From contig JAMPCA010000001.1 of NCBI GenBank assembly GCA_023666425.1, positions 8,216 through 72,215 of the forward strand: a stretch of 64,000 nucleotides of DNA, in the 5' to 3' direction. Origin of the DNA: Muribaculaceae bacterium (lineage in GTDB: Bacteria; Bacillota; Clostridia; Lachnospirales; Lachnospiraceae). The notes beneath the pieces are model-generated. The model was not told where the DNA came from. It saw only the letters and a program-made list of their open reading frames with translations, and searched no databases. The translations under genes were made by a program, and so were the position numbers. Shown here in pieces: positions 22,874 through 31,820 of this stretch (position 1 is its first letter; each line of letters starts with the position of its first letter).

Positions 22874-22902
22874 ACTATAGCACGATTTTTCATCTCCGTC
22901 AA
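22874..22902 (-). promoter_or_regulatory. Sigma-A promoter of rpmG-secE-nusG-rplKA
   Basis: On the minus strand, TTGACG (22897-22902), a 17-bp spacer and TATAGT (22874-22879) lie about 80 bp upstream of the rpmG start. Confidence 0.8.
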
Positions 22903-23019
22903 CACTTTTTCCTTTAAAAACGCTCTAAATATGTCCGCAAAAACGCCGATAATATAGGAGGAAACGGCAAAATCACAAAATATTGTGCAAAAATCGAAAT
23001 TTTCTTATTTATACAGGTG

Positions 23020-23048
23020 TTGAAAAATTTGATAAAACACGATATAAT
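23020..23048 (+). promoter_or_regulatory. Sigma-A promoter of the FliD-like gene
   Basis: TTGAAA (23020-23025), a 17-bp spacer and a perfect TATAAT (23043-23048) lie about 55 bp before the ATG. It is not of the sigma-28 type, in contrast to flagellin. Confidence 0.75.
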
Positions 23049-23103
23049 ATATGTGTACAAATGGATTTGTACGCCCTGATCACGGAAGAAAGGAGGGAAG
23101 TCT

Positions 23104-24393
23104 ATGGCACGCATCGACAGCGCGTATGCATATTACATGTCCACATATGCGAATAAAGAAGTTTCCCGCTACGATTCACACAAAAAAAGTGAACTGCGCA
23201 AAGTTTACAACCGCATCGTTAAGGCGAACAAGGATTCACCTTTATATAAGATTGCCCATCCGTCCAGTGCGAAACGCTATGCCATCGACATTAAGGAGAA
23301 CGCCAAGTCGATCCAGAATGTGGTTGCCTCCCTGTCAGACCGGTATGGGACGATCGAGAACTCCTTCCAGAAAAAGGTAGCGGTCTCCTCCGACGAGGAC
23401 AAAGTCGGTGTTACCTATATCGGCGACGGAAACGAGGAGAACCCTGCTGACCATTTTGCAATCTCTGTGGAGCAGCTCGCTACACCGCAGACAAATATTG
23501 GCCATTATCTGCCCAACAATGAACTTTCTATACGGCCGGGGGCTTATTCCTTCGACCTTAGCGTGAGCTCCTCCGCCTACGAATTTCAGTTCAGCGTGAG
23601 TGAGAGCGAGACGAATCTTGACATCATCCAAAAGCTGGCAAGGCTTGTGAACCAGTCGAATCTAGGCATCACTGCGGATGTTTTAAGCGACGGGCAGGAG
23701 ACCAGCGCCCTGGCGCTCACCTCGGTACAGACCGGGCTTGGCGAAGGCGAAGAACAGCTTTTCTCCATCTCTCCGGACGCAAGCTCCGGCTCGCTGGAGA
23801 CAATGAAGCTTTTGGGAATCAATCAGGTAGCGGAGAAGGCGCACAATTCCAGCTTTACGCTGAACGGCGTTGCGCATACTTCTATGTCCAATACCTTTAC
23901 ACTGAACAATATCTTTGAGCTGACACTCAGGGAGCCCACCGACGGCCAGACCGCCACGATCGGCTTTAAGCCCAATACCGACGCAATTGCCGACAATATC
24001 CAGACGATGGTGGACGCGTACAACCGCATCCTCACCGTGGCGGAGAGTTACTCGAAGAGAGAGGGCAGCCGCCTGTTTAACGATATATCCGCTCTGGCGC
24101 GTCATAACCAGATTGCCCTGGAATATGTCGGACTGATGGTCGGGGACGACGGAGACCTCTCGATTGACCGGGATGTCCTTGCCCGCTCTGTGGAGCCGGA
24201 CCGGGCGGAGAACACATTTGCCGCTTTAAGCCGCTTCCGGGATACGCTGGGCGTCAAGGCGGAGAATGTTGCCATCGACCCGATGCATTATGTCAACAAG
24301 GTAATCGTGGCATACAAGAATCCGGGACATAATTTTGCTACCCCCTATATCAGCTCGATATACTCCGGCATGATGCTGGACAGCTACATCTAA
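23104..24393 (+). CDS. FliD-like (flagellar hook-associated protein 2-like) protein
   Basis: This 429-residue protein starts at ATG 23104, behind AGGAGGG. Residues about 120-310 resemble FliD: a S-V-E-Q-L-A-T-P-Q strand, a D-I-I-Q-K-L-A-R-L-V-N-Q-S-N-L-G-I flagellin-hook IN-type segment, F-T-L-N-G-V-A and a late T-D-A-I-A-D-N-I...V-D-A-Y-N helix. The usual FliD N-terminus (SGLD-type) is replaced by a Tyr/Lys-rich helical region, MARIDSAYAYYMSTYANKE. FliD caps the growing filament; whether this protein does so is uncertain. It is monocistronic, with its own sigma-A promoter and terminator, and lies outside any flagellar operon in view, although flagellin is 5 kb away. Confidence 0.65.
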   Translation: MARIDSAYAYYMSTYANKEVSRYDSHKKSELRKVYNRIVKANKDSPLYKIAHPSSAKRYAIDIKENAKSIQNVVASLSDRYGTIENSFQKKVAVSSDEDKVGVTYIGDGNEENPADHFAISVEQLATPQTNIGHYLPNNELSIRPGAYSFDLSVSSSAYEFQFSVSESETNLDIIQKLARLVNQSNLGITADVLSDGQETSALALTSVQTGLGEGEEQLFSISPDASSGSLETMKLLGINQVAEKAHNSSFTLNGVAHTSMSNTFTLNNIFELTLREPTDGQTATIGFKPNTDAIADNIQTMVDAYNRILTVAESYSKREGSRLFNDISALARHNQIALEYVGLMVGDDGDLSIDRDVLARSVEPDRAENTFAALSRFRDTLGVKAENVAIDPMHYVNKVIVAYKNPGHNFATPYISSIYSGMMLDSYI

Positions 24394-24404
24394 AAATAAT
24401 ACAA

Positions 24405-24441
24405 GGCTGTGAAAAATGCTCCATTTTTCACAGCCCTTTTT
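24405..24441 (+). terminator. Terminator of the FliD-like gene
   Basis: A perfect 14-bp stem (GGCTGTGAAAAATG with CATTTTTCACAGCC), loop CTC, then CTTTTT. It sits between convergent genes and overlaps the last codons of the glycosyltransferase at 24440. Confidence 0.9.
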
Positions 24442-26011
24442 ATTTCTGTATCTCTTTCTCCAGCGCGATCAGCTCTGCATCGTCCGGCAGCAGCCTGCGC
24501 ACCTGCGCCAGCACGGCGGCAGCCTCCTCCTTCATTCCCGCATCTGTCAAAATCCGAAGCTGCTGTTTGACAGAATCCGCCAGTGTGCGAAGCTCCTGTC
24601 CGCCGTCAGCCCCCTGCGCAGCGCTTTGTTCCTTCACTTCCTTCTCGCCCATCAGCGCGTCGGGCGCGACCTTTCGGATCATATCCATGACGGGCGTTAC
24701 TTTATTTCCCGCCTCTTCATACTCTGTAAGCTGGCTGCAAAAATATTCCCACAGCCCGGCATGTCCGTGCATGACGGCAATTGTCCTCTCAAAAACGGGT
24801 GTCCTGTGCAGCCCGCACATCGCGCGCACAAGGGTCGGCACCATCTCCTCAAACACATAGACATGTCCGCTGACCCATTCCAGCTTATCCAGATATTTTT
24901 CCAGATACGCCGTATTCCCCTGCCGGAGCCCGCTGCAGATCAGCAGGGAATATCCCTCCTTGATCATCACCAGATCCATGCACTCCCCCACAAAGGGCAC
25001 GGGCTTTTGTAAATACAGAACCGGCTCATTCTCCGTAAAAAAATCCTTCCACCGCAGATATTCCGCCGCTTTTTTCTCTGCTTCCGCAAAGCGTTCCAGA
25101 TAAAAATATGCCCGCGCCATATTCAGCGCGAGAAACGCCCGGCACAGCTCGGTATTGCGCTTATCTTTCTCCGCCTCCCCGCAGGCGGCCAGCGCTTCTT
25201 CGTAACGCTCCCGCTCCCTGCAGGCAATGACTTTTGCCCCATAAAAGCCGCCCAGTGCGATATTGTCATTGCGCTCGTTGCGCTCCGCCGTCAGTTTCAG
25301 ACACTCTTCGCCCAATGCGTAGAGCTTGTCATACTCCTTCACAGAACGGTATTCCTGCGCAAGCTGGATCCGCCAGCGCAGATTATCCGGCTCCTGCGCA
25401 ATCATCTCCATCAAAAGCGGCACATTCCGGTCAAAGTGCTTCCGCAGCGCCTCCTCCGTCTCATAGACGTAGCCGAAATGATGGACGATCGCCTTAAGCC
25501 CCTTACAGTCGCCCTCCGCAGGCTCCATATACTCATGGATCTTGCTCACAAAATGCGTATCATGCGACAGCCTTGTCATGCGGGATACCCAGCTGTCTGT
25601 GTACTGGGTCGCCTCCATATCCAAAAAATTCCTCTGGATATAGCTGGCTCTGCCGTAAGACTTATACTCCCCGCTGGCAAAAAAATCAATCAGCTCCTGC
25701 ACGTCCACAAACCACTCGTCGTCGTCCAGATACATATACCACTCGCCTCTGGCGTATTTGAGCGTCTCGTTGCGCGCTCTGGAAAAATCGTCGCACCACA
25801 CAAAGTCCGCGACCACATCCGCATATTGCTCAAGGAGCTTCCGAAGCTCCCGGCTGCAGCCCGTGTCCACCACGATCAGCTCACAGGGAAGCGCCTCCCG
25901 GACCGGCGTCAGGGAATCCAGGCATTTCTGAATCGTATCCTTACGGTCGGACGCTAAAAGCGCGATGGAGAGCACGGGAGCACCGGTCTTTTTCACGTTT
26001 TTATTTTCCAT
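24440..26011 (-). CDS. Family 2 glycosyltransferase with TPR region
   Basis: This 523-residue protein has an N-terminal GT-A domain (about 12-230): L-S-I-A-L-L-A-S, then D-D-F-S-R-A-R-N and the metal-binding M-Y-L-D-D-D-E-W. An alpha-helical TPR-like region (about 230-400) follows, then a C-terminal tail resembling those of the next two proteins upstream. Such fused proteins are common beside flagellin genes in Clostridia and are thought to glycosylate flagellin; the donor sugar is unknown. Its ATG directly abuts the TAA of the upstream gene, so they are co-transcribed and probably coupled. Confidence 0.8.
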   Translation of the reverse strand: MENKNVKKTGAPVLSIALLASDRKDTIQKCLDSLTPVREALPCELIVVDTGCSRELRKLLEQYADVVADFVWCDDFSRARNETLKYARGEWYMYLDDDEWFVDVQELIDFFASGEYKSYGRASYIQRNFLDMEATQYTDSWVSRMTRLSHDTHFVSKIHEYMEPAEGDCKGLKAIVHHFGYVYETEEALRKHFDRNVPLLMEMIAQEPDNLRWRIQLAQEYRSVKEYDKLYALGEECLKLTAERNERNDNIALGGFYGAKVIACRERERYEEALAACGEAEKDKRNTELCRAFLALNMARAYFYLERFAEAEKKAAEYLRWKDFFTENEPVLYLQKPVPFVGECMDLVMIKEGYSLLICSGLRQGNTAYLEKYLDKLEWVSGHVYVFEEMVPTLVRAMCGLHRTPVFERTIAVMHGHAGLWEYFCSQLTEYEEAGNKVTPVMDMIRKVAPDALMGEKEVKEQSAAQGADGGQELRTLADSVKQQLRILTDAGMKEEAAAVLAQVRRLLPDDAELIALEKEIQK

Positions 26012-26833
26012 TTAAGAAAAGTGTCCTCTCAGCTCTGCCTTAAGCAGCTCCAAATCCTCGTCCTCCGGCGTCATCTGCTGCAGCTGCTCCGCCACTGCAT
26101 AAGCCTCCGCATACATGCCCGAATCCATCAGATTTAAAATCTGCGTCTTTACCTGAATCGCAATCTCCGCCATCTCGCTGGAAGCTGCCGCAGCCTCCTG
26201 CACGCGCTTTGCCTCCTCGTCCCCGAGAAGCGATGCGTAATGCTTGATGATGGTTCCAAGCACCGGCCATTCTCTTGCCGCATTTCCCAGACAGTCCAGC
26301 CTTTTTCTGCTCTCTTCCTGCGTACAGGCAAATGCCTTTTCCACCCAGATCGCGCCCCGGATATGGTCGGGCAGAACTGCCTGCCCCTCCTCAAATGCCA
26401 GCGGCTGGTACACCTGCCTTGCGTAGCGCATATTCGCCGCCGCAAACTCCCGCATAAGCCGCTCCACGCTCTCTGTGCTGTCGCCCTGCAGGACGCCGCT
26501 CACCCAGAAATTCGACATATGCATTTCCAGGTAATCGTAGCGGATATCGTTTCTCGTGCGGATTCCCGCCAAATGCCTGCGCACAAAATCCCAGTGCTGC
26601 GCGGATTTCTTTCCGTTTAAAATATTGACCATAATCATCCATTTTGCCAGCGGCTGCTCCAGCAGCATAGTCTCCAGGGGAATACGCCCATTCTCCGCCG
26701 CCTGCCAGACTTCCTCGGGCAGAAGCAGAAAGCTTCCGCTGTCCGTCATAAGCTGCATCGTCTGCGCCTGCATGTGCTCGTCTACGCCAAAGCCCTGCAT
26801 CATTTCCTCATATCTATCCTTGATTTCGGTCAT
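26012..26833 (-). CDS. Helical protein with TPR-like tail, flagellin-glycosylation locus
   Basis: This 273-residue protein is not recognised as a known enzyme. I place the start at ATG 26833 (MTEIKDRYEE), behind AAAGGACGG. It is predicted mostly alpha-helical, with no signal peptide or membrane span. Its last 40 residues (ILNLMDSGMYAEAYAVAEQL and onward) resemble the C-terminal tails of both flanking glycosyltransferases. Position between them suggests a partner or scaffold in flagellin modification. Confidence 0.6.
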   Translation of the reverse strand: MTEIKDRYEEMMQGFGVDEHMQAQTMQLMTDSGSFLLLPEEVWQAAENGRIPLETMLLEQPLAKWMIMVNILNGKKSAQHWDFVRRHLAGIRTRNDIRYDYLEMHMSNFWVSGVLQGDSTESVERLMREFAAANMRYARQVYQPLAFEEGQAVLPDHIRGAIWVEKAFACTQEESRKRLDCLGNAAREWPVLGTIIKHYASLLGDEEAKRVQEAAAASSEMAEIAIQVKTQILNLMDSGMYAEAYAVAEQLQQMTPEDEDLELLKAELRGHFS

Positions 26834-26912
26834 ATTTACCGTCCTTTCTGGCCTGCCTGTTCGTACTGAAATATATTTCGGCAATCTCCCCGCATTTGAC
26901 AACCTTTGCCTG

Positions 26913-29063
26913 CTACTTTTTCAGACTTCCAAGCCTTGCCGCAAGCGTAAGCTCCGCCACCTCCAGATCGTTCGGCCGCATTGCGCGGAGCTGTGCGAGA
27001 ATTTCCAGCGCCGCCGGATACTGCGCTTTTTCCATGCAGGCGCGCACCTGCGCCTTGATTCCCTGCTCCAGCTTCCGCAGCTCCTCTTTCTCCTCCAGCT
27101 CCCGCCGCCTGCGCTCGTCTGCGATGGCCTGCAGGAGCTGTTTCACCGCTTCGCCGATTCCCTCATTCACAGAGGCCGCCCGCCGCATCAGCTCCGCCGC
27201 CTGCGGCATATCCGTCTCCTCGCAGGCAAAGGCGCGCTCCAGCAGAATCCCCGCCTGCACATAAGCCGGAAGAAGCTCCGGGTAATTCTCTATGATCTCC
27301 TCTTTAAAATAACGCCGTCCGAAGGCTGACGTCCTTTTGGCAAAATCCGCAAAGCTGCGCCTCCTTGCATTATAATCCTTCTCCCCCACACTGTGGAGCA
27401 CCCGCGCCTCCGCGAGCCGCGCGAGCGCGTAATCTATATGCACCGATTCCCGGCTTCGAATTTTCTTAAGCTCCTGCTCTGTCGCAAGAATGTCTGAAAG
27501 AGGCACCTTGCCAATGTAATCCGCAAGCTGTTCCTTCCACCTCTCAAAGGGCACGGACAGATAGCCCTCCTCTACAGAGACTCCATACTTATGCAGAACC
27601 GCAAGGACATTTTCCGGCGTCAGGAAAACGTCGGGCGTGTGCCGGCAGAACTCTTCAAAATCTTCCGCCAGATGGCTGCCGTCCCCGTTTATATCTGCGG
27701 CCAAAAGCTTCGCATACCAGATATACCAGAACTCTCCCTGCATTTTCGCCGTCATGCCAAGCAGATTCCGGTACGCCGGTTCCTGCCCGTTTTTCCCCTC
27801 GATCGCGGCAAACAGTTTTGCCGCCACCTCCTTGTTGTTCCAGAGATCCTGCATCGCCGTAAGCAGCGCTGCATCCTCCGGCTGCGTTGCCATCGCCTCC
27901 ACCAGAACCGGAAACAGATCGTCCGACATGTACATCACCTGCCGTCCCCAGCCCAGCTCGTCGTAGTGCTCTCTGAGCAGGGAAATATCCCCCCGCAGCA
28001 GGGCGCAGCCAATCCGCAGGGAAAGCGCGCGCTTCATGCACATATCGTCGTATGCCGTCCCCACCAGAAGCGCACCCTCCTGCTCGGCCAGCTCCTTCGG
28101 GTGCGCCGAAAAATATTTTCGCCCCTCCTCATAGATGCGCAGCTGCTCCTCCGCCGCCTCACATTCCCTTCTGCAAAAATGCAGGCGCGCCATCTGCAGC
28201 GCGCAATAGGCGTGGCACAGCCGGGAGAGGCGTTTGTCGAGCTTCATCGCCCGCTCTACCCCCAGCGCCGCATCGTAGCGTCCAAGCGCGACCAGGCTTG
28301 TCAAAATCCCCGCGTAAAAGGTTCCGATATCCCGGTAATCCTGCGGGTCTGTACACCCTGTTGTCACCCGGACAGACTCCTCGCAGAAGTGCAGCATCTC
28401 CTCCCACTTCTGCACATTGTTGAATTCCTGCACAATCTGCACCCGCCAGCGCAGACGCTCCGGCTCCTCCTTTAGCATCTGCAGAAGAAGCGGATAATTC
28501 CGCTCGAATTTTTTAAGCTTCGCCTCGCGGGTCAGCGCGATATAGCCGGTGTGGTTCACGACCGCCCGCAGATTGATGCACTGGCCGATCTGCGGCGCAA
28601 TGTACTCGTGGATCTTGCTGTAAAAGCGCGTCTCGGGATAGAGCCTGATCATTCTCGAAACCCAGTTATCGCTGCAAAAGGTTCCTGCCTGGTCGTGGAA
28701 GTTCCGCTGGATATAGTTGGCGCAGCCATAGCCCTTATATTTGCCGGAGCGGAAAAAATCTATGAGCTCCTGATATTCCACAAACCACTCGTCGTCGTCG
28801 ATGAACAGATACCACTCGCCTTCTGCCATTTTTACGCTGACATTCCTCGCTTTGGAGAAATCGTCGCACCAGTCGAATTCCGCCACCTTGTCCGTGTATT
28901 CCAGACACAGCTCATGCACCGACGGCTCCTTACTGGTATCTACGATGATCAGCTCACTGGGAATTTTATCCATGATCGGGCGCAGGGAATCCAGACAGCG
29001 TTTTACCTCCGCCTTGTTTCTGGACGCCAGCATTGCAATTGATAGTATAAGCTTTTCGGCCAC
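26913..29063 (-). CDS. Family 2 glycosyltransferase with extended TPR region
   Basis: This 716-residue protein starts at GTG 29063, 7 bp after GGAGG. The N-terminal 220 residues are clearly paralogous to the 523-residue transferase at 24440-26011 (D-D-F-S-K-A-R-N, L-F-I-D-D-D-E-W-F-V, N-Y-I-Q-R-N-F). About 450 residues of helical repeats follow, then the shared C-terminal tail. It is the first gene after flagellin, separated by a terminator. Probable role: sequential or alternative glycosylation of flagellin. Confidence 0.8.
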   Translation of the reverse strand: MAEKLILSIAMLASRNKAEVKRCLDSLRPIMDKIPSELIIVDTSKEPSVHELCLEYTDKVAEFDWCDDFSKARNVSVKMAEGEWYLFIDDDEWFVEYQELIDFFRSGKYKGYGCANYIQRNFHDQAGTFCSDNWVSRMIRLYPETRFYSKIHEYIAPQIGQCINLRAVVNHTGYIALTREAKLKKFERNYPLLLQMLKEEPERLRWRVQIVQEFNNVQKWEEMLHFCEESVRVTTGCTDPQDYRDIGTFYAGILTSLVALGRYDAALGVERAMKLDKRLSRLCHAYCALQMARLHFCRRECEAAEEQLRIYEEGRKYFSAHPKELAEQEGALLVGTAYDDMCMKRALSLRIGCALLRGDISLLREHYDELGWGRQVMYMSDDLFPVLVEAMATQPEDAALLTAMQDLWNNKEVAAKLFAAIEGKNGQEPAYRNLLGMTAKMQGEFWYIWYAKLLAADINGDGSHLAEDFEEFCRHTPDVFLTPENVLAVLHKYGVSVEEGYLSVPFERWKEQLADYIGKVPLSDILATEQELKKIRSRESVHIDYALARLAEARVLHSVGEKDYNARRRSFADFAKRTSAFGRRYFKEEIIENYPELLPAYVQAGILLERAFACEETDMPQAAELMRRAASVNEGIGEAVKQLLQAIADERRRRELEEKEELRKLEQGIKAQVRACMEKAQYPAALEILAQLRAMRPNDLEVAELTLAARLGSLKK

Positions 29064-29091
29064 GGCACAACCTCCACATCATTTTTCTAAG

Positions 29092-29119
29092 AAAAAAGGA
29101 GAGCGATTTCTCGCTCTCC
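29092..29119 (-). terminator. Terminator after flagellin
   Basis: A 9-bp stem GGAGAGCGA/TCGCTCTCC with a GAAA loop, followed by TTTTTTC on the minus strand. It would make flagellin mRNA far more abundant than the downstream glycosyltransferase message. Confidence 0.88.
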
Positions 29120-29159
29120 GTATAAAACATAAGGTTCATATCCCTTGCGGGCATTACGC

Positions 29160-30617
29160 TTACTGTAACAGTGACAGAACACCCTGAGTTGCCTGATTTG
29201 CCTGAGCCAGCATAGACTGTCCAGCCTGTGCAAGAATGTTGTTCTTGCTGTACTCAACCATCTCTTCTGCCATATCGGTATCACGAATCTGGGACTCAGC
29301 GCTTGTGGTATTCTCAACAACGTTGTCCAAATTCGAAATCGTGTGCTCCAGTCTGTTCTGGATTGCACCAAGCTCAGATCTCTGTGCAGAAACCTTTGCA
29401 AGTGCGTCTGCGATAGCGTCGATTGCGTAGGTTGCCTTCGCGCCTGTGGTATCCATAACGCTAAGACCCTTAATGCCAAGTCCCGGAGCGTCCATGGTGT
29501 CGATCGTGAAGGAAATCTTGTTCGTGCCGTCTGCATCTGCGCCTACATGTAAACCAATCTGTAAGCCCTGCTTAATCTGTACGTCGCCCTCGTTAATCTT
29601 GAAAGCAACCTGGGTCAGATCAGAAGAGTACTGGGTAGATGTCGCATAGTCGTCGGTGAATGAGGATGCCTCTACAGTTGCCTCATGTCCCGGATCCGCG
29701 CCGATGGAGCTTGCCTTGCGAAGCTCATCTGCGATCAGCTCATAAGCCTTCTTTGCGGAGATAACAGAACCATCATTGTCTGCAATACCGTCTCCCGCAA
29801 CACCCTTTGCCTCTACGCCGTCTGTCATTGCAACCAGCGTCTGTGTTCCAACGATAACCTTGTCGGTATCCTTGATCAGGTTCGCGATGCTCTCTCTGGT
29901 CAGGATATTATCGGTAACTACCTCATCTGCCTTATCCTCAACGATCTTGTACTCCGTTCCGTTGATGGAGATGATTGCGCCTTCCTCGATTGCCTTTGCC
30001 TCTACGCTGGTACCATTCTTAATGATGTCGCGAACCGCCTCAACGGTTGTACCGATGGTATAGCCTCTTGCTCCGATGGAAATGGTATCGCCATATTTCA
30101 GAGCGTCCATGGTAAAGGTTGCTACGCCGGTTCCAACTCCCTTAAGTGTTCCCTGAAGTCCTGCGTCCTTTGCAGCCACAATAGCAGTAGAGCTCTTGCC
30201 ATTGCCCTTCAACAGATATGTCTCATTGAACTTTGTTGTCTCAGCAACACGGTCAATCTCTGTGGTCAGCTGCTCGATCTCGTTCTGGATTGCCAGACGG
30301 TCGGATTCGCTGTTTGTTCCGTTTGCTGCCTGCACTGCAAGCTCGTTCATTCTCTGCAGCATAGAGTGTACTTCGTTCAATGCGCCCTCAGCTGTCTGTA
30401 CTGCTGAGATACCGTCCTGTGCATTGGAGGAAGCCTGATCCAGACCCCTGATCTGCTTTCTCATCTTCTCAGAAATAGAAAGACCTGCTGCGTCGTCAGC
30501 TGCACGGTTAATTCTGAAACCGCTGGAGAGCTTCTCCGCTGACTTGCCCTGACTTGTCGTTGTTACGTTCAACATTCTGTTGGCGTTCATTGCCTGCATA
30601 TTGTGCTGTACTACCAT
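29160..30617 (-). CDS. Flagellin
   Basis: This 485-residue filament protein starts at ATG 30617 (MVVQHNMQAMNANRML), behind AAGGAGG. Conserved N-terminal D0/D1 helices include S-S-G-F-R-I-N-R-A-A-D-D-A-A-G-L, and the L-Q-R-M-N-E-L-A-V-Q-A segment corresponds to the TLR5-contact region. Conserved C-terminal helices end Q-A-N-Q-A-T-Q-G-V-L-S-L-L-Q. The middle (about 150-400) is variable and Thr/Ser/Asp-rich, where glycans would be attached. It is exported by the flagellar type III system, hence no signal peptide. A sigma-28-type promoter precedes it. Confidence 0.95.
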   Translation of the reverse strand: MVVQHNMQAMNANRMLNVTTTSQGKSAEKLSSGFRINRAADDAAGLSISEKMRKQIRGLDQASSNAQDGISAVQTAEGALNEVHSMLQRMNELAVQAANGTNSESDRLAIQNEIEQLTTEIDRVAETTKFNETYLLKGNGKSSTAIVAAKDAGLQGTLKGVGTGVATFTMDALKYGDTISIGARGYTIGTTVEAVRDIIKNGTSVEAKAIEEGAIISINGTEYKIVEDKADEVVTDNILTRESIANLIKDTDKVIVGTQTLVAMTDGVEAKGVAGDGIADNDGSVISAKKAYELIADELRKASSIGADPGHEATVEASSFTDDYATSTQYSSDLTQVAFKINEGDVQIKQGLQIGLHVGADADGTNKISFTIDTMDAPGLGIKGLSVMDTTGAKATYAIDAIADALAKVSAQRSELGAIQNRLEHTISNLDNVVENTTSAESQIRDTDMAEEMVEYSKNNILAQAGQSMLAQANQATQGVLSLLQ

Positions 30618-30701
30618 GATTTTTCCTCCTTGAATTTCCTTGCAACTTGCCTGTTGCAATCAATGTTTGTGAGTGTTTTTATTACTACCTACTTGCCTTA
30701 T

Positions 30702-30728
30702 ATATCGGGAAAAATCGGAAGTACTTAA
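30702..30728 (-). promoter_or_regulatory. Sigma-28 (SigD/FliA) promoter of flagellin
   Basis: On the minus strand, TTAA (30725-30728), 15 bp, then CCCGATAT (30702-30709). This fits the TAAA-N15-GCCGATAT consensus for flagellar sigma factors, about 85 bp before the flagellin ATG. Confidence 0.8.
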
Positions 30729-30759
30729 CCCCTAATTTAAAATTTTTTATTTTATATCT

Positions 30760-31809
30760 TTAATTTGATAAAATCATCACCTTCATATATTCTTCTGTCT
30801 TATCCCTCATAATATGTAAGCCCTTTTCCAGTTCCTCAAAAGCAAAGCTCTGCGTAATAAATTCCTCCGGCCGGACGCTGCCCTCCGCCACGCGCTTTAA
30901 CACATAATGCCAGTCATCATCCTCTTCATGGGTAAAGGAAGAATTCCAGCTCCCCCTGACCGTCAGCTGATTGCGGAGTATCTTCCAGTAGGTGTCCCGC
31001 CCAAAGCTCATATCTGATGCAGGATTTCCAACCAGCTGGATCCGTCCGCCGGGAGCCGCCGCCTGTATTGCAGCCGCAACCGTCTCGTTTTTCCCGACAC
31101 ATTCAAAAAACACATCCGGCCCCATGCCGTCTGTGTTTTTTAAAAGCCATTCATGGGACTCCTCCCGCCTGCTGTCACAGTACGACTGTTCCGAAATCCC
31201 CAGCCTCGCCGCCTGCTCCTTTTGAAAATCCTTATTTCCAATTACATAAAGCTTTTGAACGCCAGCCTCCCGCAAAAACATAGTCAGAAGCATACCAATT
31301 GTTCCCAGCCCGCACACCGCGACACGGTCCTCCGGCCGAATCCCGGCTCTGCGCATCGCGTGTACTGCAACCGCCATGGGCTCCAGCATCGCCGCCGCCT
31401 CCCAGGATACCGACCCGGGAAGTTCAATCAGATTATCCGCAGGAACCACAGCGTATTCAGCAAATCCTCCCGCCGTTCTGGAACCCAGATAACTGTATTT
31501 GCGGCACATCTCATACTGTCCCCGGCGGCAGGGCAGGCAGGAGCGGCACGGAATCAGAGGAAATACTCCCACTCTTTTTCCAATCCAACCGGACTCCTCC
31601 GGAGCCGCCTCCACGACCCTGCCGGAAAACTCATGTCCCAGAATCAAAGGATACGAATATGTTCCCGTCCGATAGATCCGCGGAATATCCGAACCGCAGA
31701 TCCCCGCCGCCTTTACCTCCACCAGCACCTCATGCGCACCGGGCTGCGGCCGCGGAACATCTTCTAAACGTATATCACCTATATCATGCAGCACAAACGC
31801 CTTCATCAT
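30760..31809 (-). CDS. Zinc-dependent medium-chain dehydrogenase, TarJ/GatD-like
   Basis: This 349-residue MDR reductase has the catalytic zinc site C-G-S-D (Cys about 38) with G-H-E, a structural zinc lobe with four cysteines between about 89 and 103, and the Rossmann G-L-G-T-I-G. Family members include TarJ, Abp2 and galactitol- or sorbitol-type dehydrogenases. Neighbouring cytidylyltransferase and epimerase genes argue for reduction of a pentulose phosphate or a CDP-pentulose. It lies 11 bp downstream of the cytidylyltransferase. The exact substrate is inferred from context only. Confidence 0.75.
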   Translation of the reverse strand: MMKAFVLHDIGDIRLEDVPRPQPGAHEVLVEVKAAGICGSDIPRIYRTGTYSYPLILGHEFSGRVVEAAPEESGWIGKRVGVFPLIPCRSCLPCRRGQYEMCRKYSYLGSRTAGGFAEYAVVPADNLIELPGSVSWEAAAMLEPMAVAVHAMRRAGIRPEDRVAVCGLGTIGMLLTMFLREAGVQKLYVIGNKDFQKEQAARLGISEQSYCDSRREESHEWLLKNTDGMGPDVFFECVGKNETVAAAIQAAAPGGRIQLVGNPASDMSFGRDTYWKILRNQLTVRGSWNSSFTHEEDDDWHYVLKRVAEGSVRPEEFITQSFAFEELEKGLHIMRDKTEEYMKVMILSN

Positions 31810-31820
31810 TATCCCTCTTT

